The notes under the pieces: model-generated
What the model was told of the DNA's origin: nothing
The model's database searches: none
Seen by the model: the letters and a program-made list of their open reading frames with translations, nothing else
NCBI GenBank assembly: GCA_002782905.1
Contig: PFJA01000176.1
Coordinates: 1-7,115 of the forward strand
Reading direction: 5' to 3'
DNA from: Lysobacterales bacterium CG_4_10_14_3_um_filter_64_11
Lineage (GTDB): Bacteria > Pseudomonadota > Gammaproteobacteria > Xanthomonadales > Xanthomonadaceae
DNA: 7,115 bases
Position numbers and translations under genes: made by a program
Shown here: positions 1 through 5,772 of the stretch, piece after piece
How positions within the stretch are numbered: position 1 is the first letter of the stretch
Layout of the letters: every line of letters starts with the position of its first letter

Positions 1-1150
1 GCGGCCGCTCGCCGTACAAGGCCGCATAGGCAGCAATCTGCTCGCGCACCGGCAGCCCCATGCGCGCCTGCTGCGGCACCGCGGCGAATGCCGCCACACC
101 CGCTGCCGGCAGCGACGGGCTGGCATCGAGCACCGATGCAGCGCTACCGCCGGCGCGCGCACCGGCCAACGCCTCGTGCAAGCTGCGGAATACGAAATCA
201 TGCACCAGCCGGCCATCGCGAAAGCGCACTTCGTGCTTGGCCGGATGCACGTTGACATCGACCCGCCGTGGATCGAGTTCGAGAAACAGCACGAAGCTTG
301 CGTGGCGACCGTGATACAGCACATCGGCATAAGCCTGACGCACTGCGTGAGCGACCAGGCGATCACGCACCACACGGCCGTTGACATAAAAATACTGCTG
401 ATCGGCGCTGGCCCGCGAGGCGGTCGGCAAGCCGACCCAGCCATGCAGGTGCAAACCGGCGCCGTTGTGTTCGATCGCCAGACATTGCTCGGTGAAGCCG
501 GCGCCGAGTGCTTCACTGACCCGCGCCAGGCGCTCGCCGTCGGCACTGATGGCGCGGTACTGGCGCAGCGCACGGCCATTGTGGCCGATGCGCAGTTCCA
601 CGTCGGGCCGCGCCAGCGCCAGCGAACGCAGCCATTCCTCAATGTGGCCCAGTTCGGTGCGCTCGGCTTTCAGGAAACGGCGCCGCGCCGGCACGTTGTA
701 GAACAACTCGCGCACCTCCACGGTGGTGCCGATCGGGTGCGGGTGCGGGGTCAACGCGGCGGCGCCGCCCGCGGCCATTTCCAGCCGCGTGCCATGCTCG
801 GCGGACGCCTGCCGCGAGGTAAGGGTAAAGCGGCTGACCGAGGCGATCGACGGCAACGCCTCACCGCGAAACCCCAGGGTGACGACCTGTTCCAGATCAT
901 CGAGGCTGGCAATCTTGCTGGTGGCGTGGCGCGACATCGCCAGCGCCAACTCGTCGGCGGCGAGGCCGCCACCATCATCGCGAATGCGGATCAGCCGCAC
1001 CCCGCCTTGTTCCAGGTCGATATCCAGCCGCGTGGCACCGGCATCAAGGGCGTTCTCGACCAGTTCCTTGACCACCGAGGCCGGGCGTTCGATGACCTCA
1101 CCGGCGGCAATCTGGTTGATCAATACTTCGGGGAGCTGACGAATGCGCAC
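1..1150 (-). CDS. mutL: DNA mismatch repair protein MutL, N-terminal part (3' end outside the window)
   Basis: MutL is the GHKL-family ATPase that couples MutS mismatch recognition to strand incision and helicase loading. The visible 383 codons cover the ATPase and transducer domains. Seen directly: the KELVEN motif with the catalytic Glu29 and Mg-binding Asn33, the DDGGG loop starting at Asp58, RHATSKI at 74-80, GFRGEALPSI at 93-102, and HPAKHEVRF with Lys305, the equivalent of E. coli Lys307. Numbering almost matches E. coli MutL. After about residue 330 an Ala/Gly/Pro-rich linker begins. The C-terminal dimerisation domain lies beyond the left edge (family length is about 600 residues or more). 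The start is GTG at 1150: an in-frame TAG lies four codons upstream and the protein then begins MRIRQLP, as expected for the family. No clear Shine-Dalgarno is visible. The only oddity is the GTG start; all key residues are intact. Confidence 0.97.
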   Translation of the reverse strand, partial: MRIRQLPEVLINQIAAGEVIERPASVVKELVENALDAGATRLDIDLEQGGVRLIRIRDDGGGLAADELALAMSRHATSKIASLDDLEQVVTLGFRGEALPSIASVSRFTLTSRQASAEHGTRLEMAAGGAAALTPHPHPIGTTVEVRELFYNVPARRRFLKAERTELGHIEEWLRSLALARPDVELRIGHNGRALRQYRAISADGERLARVSEALGAGFTEQCLAIEHNGAGLHLHGWVGLPTASRASADQQYFYVNGRVVRDRLVAHAVRQAYADVLYHGRHASFVLFLELDPRRVDVNVHPAKHEVRFRDGRLVHDFVFRSLHEALAGARAGGSAASVLDASPSLPAAGVAAFAAVPQQARMGLPVREQIAAYAALYGERP

Positions 1151-1179
1151 GGTGGCTGGCTAGGAACGTGGGGCCGTTG

Positions 1180-1209
1180 ATAATAGCAGCGCACTCTCAA
1201 GAAACTGAA
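1180..1209 (-). promoter_or_regulatory. Possible sigma70-type promoter of mutL
   Basis: On the minus strand TATTAT (plus 1180-1185) matches the -10 consensus TATAAT in five of six bases. TTCAGT (plus 1204-1209) lies 18 bases upstream and matches the -35 consensus in about three of six. Transcription would start near 1173, giving a leader of roughly 23 bases before the mutL GTG. The -10 is good and the -35 weak. The mutL gene is far enough from pirin that its own promoter is plausible. Confidence 0.4.
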
Positions 1210-1222
1210 TCGCCAAGCCATC

Positions 1223-1475
1223 GTTTCTTCGTATGCACCTGGCTCGCATGCGCGGTTGGATCGCGCGAAAGTCAGTGGGGTCCGCAAAAGACGCGAGGTT
1301 CGCAAAGGCACTTCGGTCGGGCCGGAATCGAGCCATCCCGACAACAAAAGTTGCAGCCGCTGGCATCGTAACCAACGAAGCTAACCCCACAACGAACTTC
1401 ATTTACGTCCTTTGCCACTTTGCGTCCTTTGCGGACCTTTGTTTCTTCGTAAACGCGGGGTCTGCGGGGTTGGAT
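1223..1475. repeat. Intergenic region with inverted and direct repeats (CTTTGCG type)
   Basis: The 328-base gap between the pirin and mutL genes has no credible gene but is clearly structured. The 16 bases at 1279-1294 and 1422-1437 are inverted copies with 15 of 16 matching. The neighbouring stretches 1295-1308 and 1408-1421 continue the similarity more loosely around CCTTTGC. The right arm also contains an exact 10-base direct repeat, CGTCCTTTGC, at 1406-1415 and 1423-1432. The 11-mer GTTTCTTCGTA occurs in the same orientation at 1223-1233 and 1441-1451, each followed about 30 bases later by GGTTGGAT (1254-1261 and 1468-1475). From memory, CTTTGCGTCC-type repeats are scattered between genes in various bacterial genomes, but I cannot name a family. 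No transposase or terminator is visible. Confidence 0.65.
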
Positions 1476-1478
1476 TGC

Positions 1479-2333
1479 TCAAAACCGCCCGGCGCGATAA
1501 TCGTTGAATGCCTGCACCAGTTCGGCCTCGGTGTTCATCACGAATGGCCCATGCCGTGCCACCGGCTCGCGCAACGGTCGGCCGGCAATCAGCAACATGC
1601 GGGCGATGCCGTCGCCGCCTTGCAACCGTACCGCGTCGCCATCAGCCAGCACGGCCAGAGCGCCCGCCGCTACGCGAGTGCCATGCACCTGCGCCGTGCC
1701 TTGGTAGACATGCACGAAGGCACTGTGACCGGGTGGCACCGGCGAGGCAATCTCCGCTCCAGCATCGAGCTGAATATCGAGATACAGCGGATCGGTCGCC
1801 GGCTGCTCGATCACCCCTTTGGCGTCGCCCAGTTGGCCGGCGATCACCTTCACGCGTACCCCGGCCGACGGCGCATATACCGGAATCTGATCGGCCGCAT
1901 ATTCCTGATAGCGTGGCGGGCTCATCTTGTCGCGTGCCGGCAGGTTGAGCCACAACTGAAAGCCGCGCATCAGGCCTTCCACCTGCTCCGGCATTTCCGA
2001 GTGCACGATGCCGCGGCCGGCACTCATCCACTGCACGCTGCCCGGGCCAAGCAGGCCCTGATGGCCGTGATTGTCGCGGTGGCGCATGCGGCCATCGAGC
2101 ATGTAGGTGACGGTTTCAAAGCCGCGATGCGGGTGGTCGGGAAAACCGGCAAGGTAATCGCCGGGCTTGTCCGAGCCAAAGGCATCGAGCAACAGAAACG
2201 GATCCAGATCCGGCAATTGCGCCGTGCCGAGCATGCGCACCAGGCGCACACCGGCACCATCGGAAGTCGCCTGACCCTGGTAGACGTGCGCCACGCTGCG
2301 CGGTCGGGCGATAGGGTTGGTCGTGGTGTTCAT
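1479..2333 (-). CDS. Pirin family protein (bicupin, probable metal-dependent dioxygenase-like)
   Basis: This is a 284-residue cytosolic protein of usual pirin length. The N-terminal cupin carries the family's metal ligands: His67 and His69 in DHPHRGFETVTY (66-77), then His111 and Glu113 in SAGRGIVHSEM (104-114). These correspond to His56, His58, His101 and Glu103 of human pirin. The second half is the degenerate C-terminal cupin, ending in a short helix (ELVQAFNDYRAGRF). Bacterial relatives bind Fe or other divalent metals, and some (E. coli YhhW) degrade quercetin; the physiological substrate here cannot be told from sequence. The ATG at 2333 has no recognisable Shine-Dalgarno. TACAGT sits only six bases upstream, so a leaderless transcript is possible. 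It is separated by more than 140 bases from both neighbours and is probably transcribed alone or by read-through from the lipoprotein gene. Confidence 0.93.
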   Translation of the reverse strand: MNTTTNPIARPRSVAHVYQGQATSDGAGVRLVRMLGTAQLPDLDPFLLLDAFGSDKPGDYLAGFPDHPHRGFETVTYMLDGRMRHRDNHGHQGLLGPGSVQWMSAGRGIVHSEMPEQVEGLMRGFQLWLNLPARDKMSPPRYQEYAADQIPVYAPSAGVRVKVIAGQLGDAKGVIEQPATDPLYLDIQLDAGAEIASPVPPGHSAFVHVYQGTAQVHGTRVAAGALAVLADGDAVRLQGGDGIARMLLIAGRPLREPVARHGPFVMNTEAELVQAFNDYRAGRF

Positions 2334-2391
2334 GGGAACACTGTACGCCGCCGCTTGCGCATGATCGAGTGCGCGGATGGGAAGCAGTGTT

Positions 2392-2485
2392 GCAGGCGGA
2401 AACCTCTAAAAACCCGCTGCGCGACCCGTTCCTGCGCTCCGCAAGAGGTTCCCGGGTAAACCCGACGCCTGCGCTCAGGGAGCGC
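2392..2485 (-). repeat. Foldable inverted-repeat element between lipoprotein and pirin genes
   Basis: The gap 2334-2474 contains nested inverted repeats: GCAGGC at 2392-2397 with GCCTGC at 2467-2472, and GGAAACCTCT at 2398-2407 with AGAGGTTCCC at 2444-2453. In RNA made from the minus strand the inner stem is ten base pairs with one G-U wobble. A small CGGG/CCCG hairpin (2453-2464) sits between the stems on one side. A second perfect hairpin, GCGCTC-AGG-GAGCGC at 2471-2485, overlaps the end of the lipoprotein reading frame and competes with the outer stem. There is a run of five T on the minus strand (plus 2408-2412), but it lies inside the loop at the stem edge rather than after a GC stem, so I do not call this a classical terminator. 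Confidence 0.6.
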
Positions 2486-3287
2486 TTGCTGGCATCAACC
2501 GCTGCGCAGCGTAACCCGCCACTTCAAGGCGCAATTCACGAATGCCGGCTGCGGTTGGCATGTCGATCGCCATCCACTGCGCGGCGTCGATGGCCGCCGT
2601 CAGCACCGCGTAGTCCTCGATGAACAAAGCGCCGGTGCCACGCTCGTCCGGCTCATAAGCGGTGAAGGTTTGCGCTGCGCCATCATCGAAGCGAATGGTG
2701 ATGTTGCAAGCCGGCTCGGGACAGAGATACGGGCCAGCACCGGCAGCGGCAGCCGTCTGGCTGGCACGCGCCGCACCGATATCCGGGGCGCTGCTGTCCA
2801 CCAGAGCGCCAGGCCGACGCGTGCGATCCAGCAACAGATAGGCACTCAGCCCCCATTCCGGGTGATTGCGCAGCACCAAGCGGATCGATGGTTCGTGGCT
2901 GTCCGGCGCATCGACCGCCCAGATGAAACCGGTGTATACCGTGCCGGGGCCGCTCTTGCTTGGTACCGCGTGATAGGTCCACAAATCGGCTTGCCGCTTG
3001 CGATCGCGTTGCTGCGCCGCGCGCTCGATGATCTGCGGATAGAGCGGGTGGATACGTGTGGCCGCGGTGCTGTCGGGGTATTGCACCAGCACGATATTGC
3101 CGAGGATCTGTGCCAGCGCAAAATCCTCGCGGGCCACGGCCGCATCGTATTGCGCCGCCATCTGCTGCGCCTTGGCGGCTGCCGCACGCTGGGCGAGCTG
3201 CTCCGGGGTTGGGCCCTTGGGCGCACATGCCAAAAGGACGCTGACGACGGCAACACCTAGTGCTGCAAAAAAAGCAATTCGAATCAC
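2475..3287 (-). CDS. Uncharacterised lipoprotein, probably outer-membrane anchored
   Basis: I do not recognise this 270-residue protein by name. Residues 1-20 form a lipoprotein signal peptide ending in the lipobox LLAC with Cys21 as the lipidated residue. Residue +2 is Ala, not Asp, which in the usual Lol rule favours the outer membrane. Residues about 28-100 are Ala/Gln/Arg-rich and helical, possibly TPR-like or coiled coil (LAQRAAAAKAQQMAAQYDAA). From about 103 on, a beta-rich domain contains VYTGFIWAVD, IRLVLRNHPEWGLSAYLLLD, a Cys pair at 189 and 194 that could form a disulphide, then ITIRFDDG and GALFIEDY. This 'L-x-L-R ... C ... C-x-x-x-IRFDDG' look reminds me of unnamed periplasmic domains in other proteobacterial proteins; no function follows. 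The GTG start at 3287 is chosen because a GGAGGT lies eight bases upstream and the signal peptide begins there. Confidence 0.85.
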   Translation of the reverse strand: MIRIAFFAALGVAVVSVLLACAPKGPTPEQLAQRAAAAKAQQMAAQYDAAVAREDFALAQILGNIVLVQYPDSTAATRIHPLYPQIIERAAQQRDRKRQADLWTYHAVPSKSGPGTVYTGFIWAVDAPDSHEPSIRLVLRNHPEWGLSAYLLLDRTRRPGALVDSSAPDIGAARASQTAAAAGAGPYLCPEPACNITIRFDDGAAQTFTAYEPDERGTGALFIEDYAVLTAAIDAAQWMAIDMPTAAGIRELRLEVAGYAAQRLMPASAP

Positions 3288-3295
3288 TGAAGGGC

Positions 3296-3301
3296 ACCTC
3301 C
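3296..3301 (-). promoter_or_regulatory. Ribosome binding site GGAGGT of the lipoprotein gene
   Basis: GGAGGT on the minus strand lies eight bases before the GTG at 3287 and decides that unusual start. The same bases are part of the 13-base motif (3296-3308) that also occurs in the next gap, at 2402-2414, so the ribosome binding site appears to be embedded in a repeated sequence. Confidence 0.8.
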
Positions 3302-3450
3302 AAAAACCGTCGCGAGCGGCCCGACCGAGCGAGCCGCGCAGCGGCGAAGGGAAGGCGTAGCCTGCGCAGCAGGCGTGGTCGCGAAGCGATCGAATGCAAG
3401 GCGCACGGGGCGCAGGAACCGCAGCGTACTTTCGCGTAACTGAGGATTCC
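3296..3450 (-). repeat. Hairpin-rich intergenic repeat-like region upstream of the lipoprotein gene
   Basis: The 220-base gap 3288-3507 holds no gene. It contains several short perfect hairpins: GCCGC-GCA-GCGGC at 3333-3345, GCCTGC-GCA-GCAGGC at 3360-3374, and TCGC-GAA-GCGA at about 3379-3389. A larger imperfect hairpin runs from GGAACC at 3415-3420 to GGATTCC at 3444-3450, enclosing CAG/CTG and GTAC/GTAA segments. At its downstream end is the motif GGTTTTTGGAGGT (minus strand, plus 3296-3308), shared at 12 of 13 positions with 2402-2414. The string GCGCAGGAAC also recurs here (plus strand, about 3410-3419) and in the other gap (minus strand). It has the feel of a dispersed intergenic repeat of Xanthomonadales-like genomes, but I cannot name it. 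No stem is followed directly by a T run, so none is called a terminator. Confidence 0.55.
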
Positions 3451-3507
3451 GAGCACCGCGCAACGCCGCAATCGGGTGGCGCAGCAGGTTTATGGATGGC
3501 CCCCGAA

Positions 3508-4017
3508 TCAACCCACGGTCCGCAAGTAGCTGCGCGTCGCTGGCGCCAGCCCCAGACCCGGCTCCACCGCTACCGCCAACGCTTTGGCAACCAGCGCGAC
3601 GATGGCCTGGTGATGCACCATGTGACTGGACAGGAACATCAGCTCGCGGCCGATGGTACTGCCCACTTCGGCGCACACGGTGCGGCACAGCGACACTTCG
3701 CTGCGCACCACGATCGGCTGCGACAACGCCGCATCGTCCAGTGTGCGCACCCACGCCAGCAACTGCGCAATCAATGCACGCGCCTGGCCGATATCGGTTT
3801 CGACGGCGCTGCCGCGATGGCGCACATCGTAATCGACGCAGCCGCGCTCGGCGTTCATCAGGCTCTGATAATGATCGAGCATGTGGCGCATGTGCTGACC
3901 AATCGTGCTGCCACCACCCGGCGGCACCGCGCTGTAGGCCTGCACCGGCAGGTCGCGCAACAAACGCTCGCCCTGTTCGAGCATTTCCTGGCTGCAATAG
4001 GTAACCGGATGCGGCAT
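3508..4017 (-). CDS. DinB/YfiT-like four-helix metal-binding protein
   Basis: This 169-residue protein has the length and layout of the DinB superfamily, soluble four-helix bundles that bind a divalent metal through three histidines. Candidate ligands are His49 (in QHMRHMLDHYQSL, 41-53; His45 is an alternative) and the HxxxH pair His132 and His136 (SSHMVHHQAIV, 130-140). Superfamily members include thiol transferases that use bacillithiol or mycothiol and many proteins of unknown role; nothing here fixes the substrate. The ATG lies only two bases after the stop codon of the acyltransferase gene. Its likely Shine-Dalgarno AAGGAC (plus 4024-4029) is inside the end of that gene, so translation is probably coupled. 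Despite the name, nothing links it to the SOS response: no LexA box is visible. It appears to be the last gene of the three-gene unit. Confidence 0.82.
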   Translation of the reverse strand: MPHPVTYCSQEMLEQGERLLRDLPVQAYSAVPPGGGSTIGQHMRHMLDHYQSLMNAERGCVDYDVRHRGSAVETDIGQARALIAQLLAWVRTLDDAALSQPIVVRSEVSLCRTVCAEVGSTIGRELMFLSSHMVHHQAIVALVAKALAVAVEPGLGLAPATRSYLRTVG

Positions 4018-4019
4018 GG

Positions 4020-5765
4020 TCAGCGTCCTTGAATGAGAGCTTGCGCGGCGTCGGGGCTGAGGTAGCGCTTGAGCAAGCGCGGCTCGACCCGTCGCAGGTC
4101 GACCGCGATCAGGCCGACCAGGGTATTGCTGAACTCGCGATCGACATGAAAACAGATCAGCCGACCACTCAGGTTGAGGTACTGGCGCAACAATACCGGC
4201 AGTGACTTGTCGCCTTCAATGCGTTTGATCAGACGCGAGAGGCGGCGCTCATCGGTGAGCACCGCCAGCAGATCGTGGCTCCACGGCGCCTTGACCTCGC
4301 GCAGACGACGGCGCGGCTTGACCTGGCCGGCACGCTCGCTGTCGCCAAAATGCAGGCTCAGGCAATGCATGATCAATTGCCGCGAAAACGCACTGTATTC
4401 GGCACTGATGCTGACCGGCCCGAACAAGGTGGTGTACTGGCGATGCCGGCTGACGTAGGCACCGATGCCTTTCCAGAGCAGGTCCAGCGCCAGCGGATTG
4501 CGCTGATAACGCGGTTGCACGAACGAGCGGCCCATCTCCAGACTGGTGCCGAGACCGTCGAGAAAGGCACGATCGTAGCGGAACAACTGGCGGGTATACA
4601 GGCCATCGAGCCCGCGCCGGGCGAGCACCGTGTCGGTGGTGGCGATGCGGTAAGCGCCGACGATCTCGTGATCCACTTCATGCCACAAAAACAGATGCAG
4701 GTAATCGGCATCGAAGCGGTCGCCATCCTGGGCGCGGCCGGTGCCCTCGCCCGCCGCGCGGAAGGTGAGCTCACGCAGGCGCGCCAGTTCCGGCAGCAAT
4801 GCCGGCAGGCAATCGGCGGGCGCGCAATACACCGCAATATCGCCATTGCGCAGCAACAGGTGCTCCGCGCTCAGCTCGACAAGATTGCCGAGCAGCTCAG
4901 CACGCGCCACCGGCGGCGCTACCGGCAACTGCCGCGGCAACGGCAACGGCCGCCCGATCGCCTCGCGGCTGGGCAGCAGGTAGGTCGCCAGACGCAGGTA
5001 GCGCACCATTTCGTCGGCATCGCCGAGCGTGCTCAACTCCGGGCCGGTAACCGGATCGCCAACATGCACGCGCACCGTGGTGCTGCGCCGGTTCAGCAGT
5101 TGCCGTGGCAACAGCAGGGTGCGCAGGCGAAAGTGGACCAGGCCGAGCAGATGGAACAAGGCACTGTTGCGGCCTTCGATGAACATCGGCACCACGCTGG
5201 CGCCCGAGCGCAGCACCAGATGCCCGGCCAGGCGATTCCAGGCACGCTCGGTGACCCGACGCTGGCGCAAATCGTAACTGGCCACCATGCCGGCCGGGAA
5301 AATCAGCAGCAGACCACCGGCTTTGAGGTGGCGGTTGGCTTCACGCAAACCGTTGGCATTGCGCGCGCGGGCGTTGCGATCGAGCACGCTGACCGGGATG
5401 AACAACTCACGCAATTCCGGGATGCGGGTCAGCATGTCGTTGACCAGAATCTTCACATCCGGGCGGCGCTGGCGCAGCAACTTGCCCAGCAACACGCCCT
5501 CGACACCACCGAACGGGTGATTGGCCACCACCACGGTCGCGCCGGTCTGCGGCACCGCAGCGATACCCTGCCCCAGCACCTCGTGGCCAACATCCAGCGC
5601 CTGTAGTGCGAAGTCGAGAAATTGATCGAGGTCAGCGGCCGCCGGCCGATGCCGGTAATACGTATCGAGCCGGCGCAGACCCAGCACGCGCTCAGCCAGA
5701 ACCGCCAACCACGACAGGCCGCGCTTGCGTGGCAATAAAAAGGGTGATGGCAGAGCGGCATTCAC
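4020..5765 (-). CDS. Two-domain acyltransferase: PlsC-like lysophospholipid acyltransferase fused to GNAT-like N-acyltransferase (COG3176, OlsF-like)
   Basis: This 581-residue protein has two acyltransferase domains. The N-terminal half is PlsC/OlsA-like: NHPFGGVEG with the catalytic His83, FPAGMVAS at 156-163 and FIEGRNS at 195-201. The C-terminal half has the pattern of 'putative hemolysin' / OlsB-like GNAT acyltransferases: FRAAGEGTGR (335-344), YLHLFLWHEVDHEIVGAYRI (355-374), LEMGRSFVQPRYQ (409-421), LWKGIGAYV (430-438) and LFGPVSIS (447-454). In Serratia, OlsF with this architecture makes ornithine lipids, the OlsB-like domain attaching a hydroxy-fatty acyl group to the amine and the OlsA-like domain adding the second acyl chain. 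Family membership is firm; that the substrate is ornithine is inference. It should act at the inner face of the cytoplasmic membrane. No strong Shine-Dalgarno precedes the ATG, which begins seven bases after the ATP-grasp stop codon, so coupling is likely. All visible motifs are intact; 'hemolysin' is a historical label, not evidence of a toxin. Confidence 0.87.
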   Translation of the reverse strand: MNAALPSPFLLPRKRGLSWLAVLAERVLGLRRLDTYYRHRPAAADLDQFLDFALQALDVGHEVLGQGIAAVPQTGATVVVANHPFGGVEGVLLGKLLRQRRPDVKILVNDMLTRIPELRELFIPVSVLDRNARARNANGLREANRHLKAGGLLLIFPAGMVASYDLRQRRVTERAWNRLAGHLVLRSGASVVPMFIEGRNSALFHLLGLVHFRLRTLLLPRQLLNRRSTTVRVHVGDPVTGPELSTLGDADEMVRYLRLATYLLPSREAIGRPLPLPRQLPVAPPVARAELLGNLVELSAEHLLLRNGDIAVYCAPADCLPALLPELARLRELTFRAAGEGTGRAQDGDRFDADYLHLFLWHEVDHEIVGAYRIATTDTVLARRGLDGLYTRQLFRYDRAFLDGLGTSLEMGRSFVQPRYQRNPLALDLLWKGIGAYVSRHRQYTTLFGPVSISAEYSAFSRQLIMHCLSLHFGDSERAGQVKPRRRLREVKAPWSHDLLAVLTDERRLSRLIKRIEGDKSLPVLLRQYLNLSGRLICFHVDREFSNTLVGLIAVDLRRVEPRLLKRYLSPDAAQALIQGR

Positions 5766-5772
5766 GGGCGCG

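Noticed and set aside
1..8. NotI recognition site GCGGCCGC exactly at the left window edge
   Set aside because: It is within the mutL coding sequence and in frame with it; GC-rich coding DNA makes this unremarkable, and the coincidence with the edge proves nothing about cloning.
176..1180. Long plus-strand open frame of 334 codons over mutL
   Set aside because: It is a shadow of the mutL gene, whose motifs are all on the minus strand; the plus-strand translation shows no recognisable domain.
1406..1441. Short direct repeats considered as a CRISPR-like or tandem array
   Set aside because: Only two exact 10-base copies 17 bases apart plus degenerate partial copies; there are no regular spacers and no cas genes.
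1233..2459. Plus-strand open frame of 408 codons over the pirin gene
   Set aside because: It lies antisense to pirin and runs through two repeat-bearing gaps; composition is His/Arg/Ala-rich shadow sequence without a family pattern.
3360..3374. Perfect GC-rich hairpin considered as a rho-independent terminator for the DinB-like operon
   Set aside because: No T run follows it on the minus strand, and the nearest TTTTT (plus 3302-3306) is more than 50 bases further on without a good stem directly before it.
3284..3997. Minus-strand frame of 237 codons overlapping the DinB-like gene and the following gap
   Set aside because: It is in a different frame from the His-triad DinB protein, and its second half is only a translation of the hairpin-rich repeat.
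3508..4017. SOS-regulated DNA damage gene, suggested by the DinB name
   Set aside because: The DinB/YfiT superfamily name comes from Bacillus and does not imply SOS control; no LexA-type operator is visible, and the gene is inside an operon with lipid-type enzymes.
4275..5606. Plus-strand open frame of 443 codons over the acyltransferase gene
   Set aside because: It is antisense to a gene with clear acyltransferase motifs; the Gln/His-rich translation is typical of antisense reading of high-GC genes.
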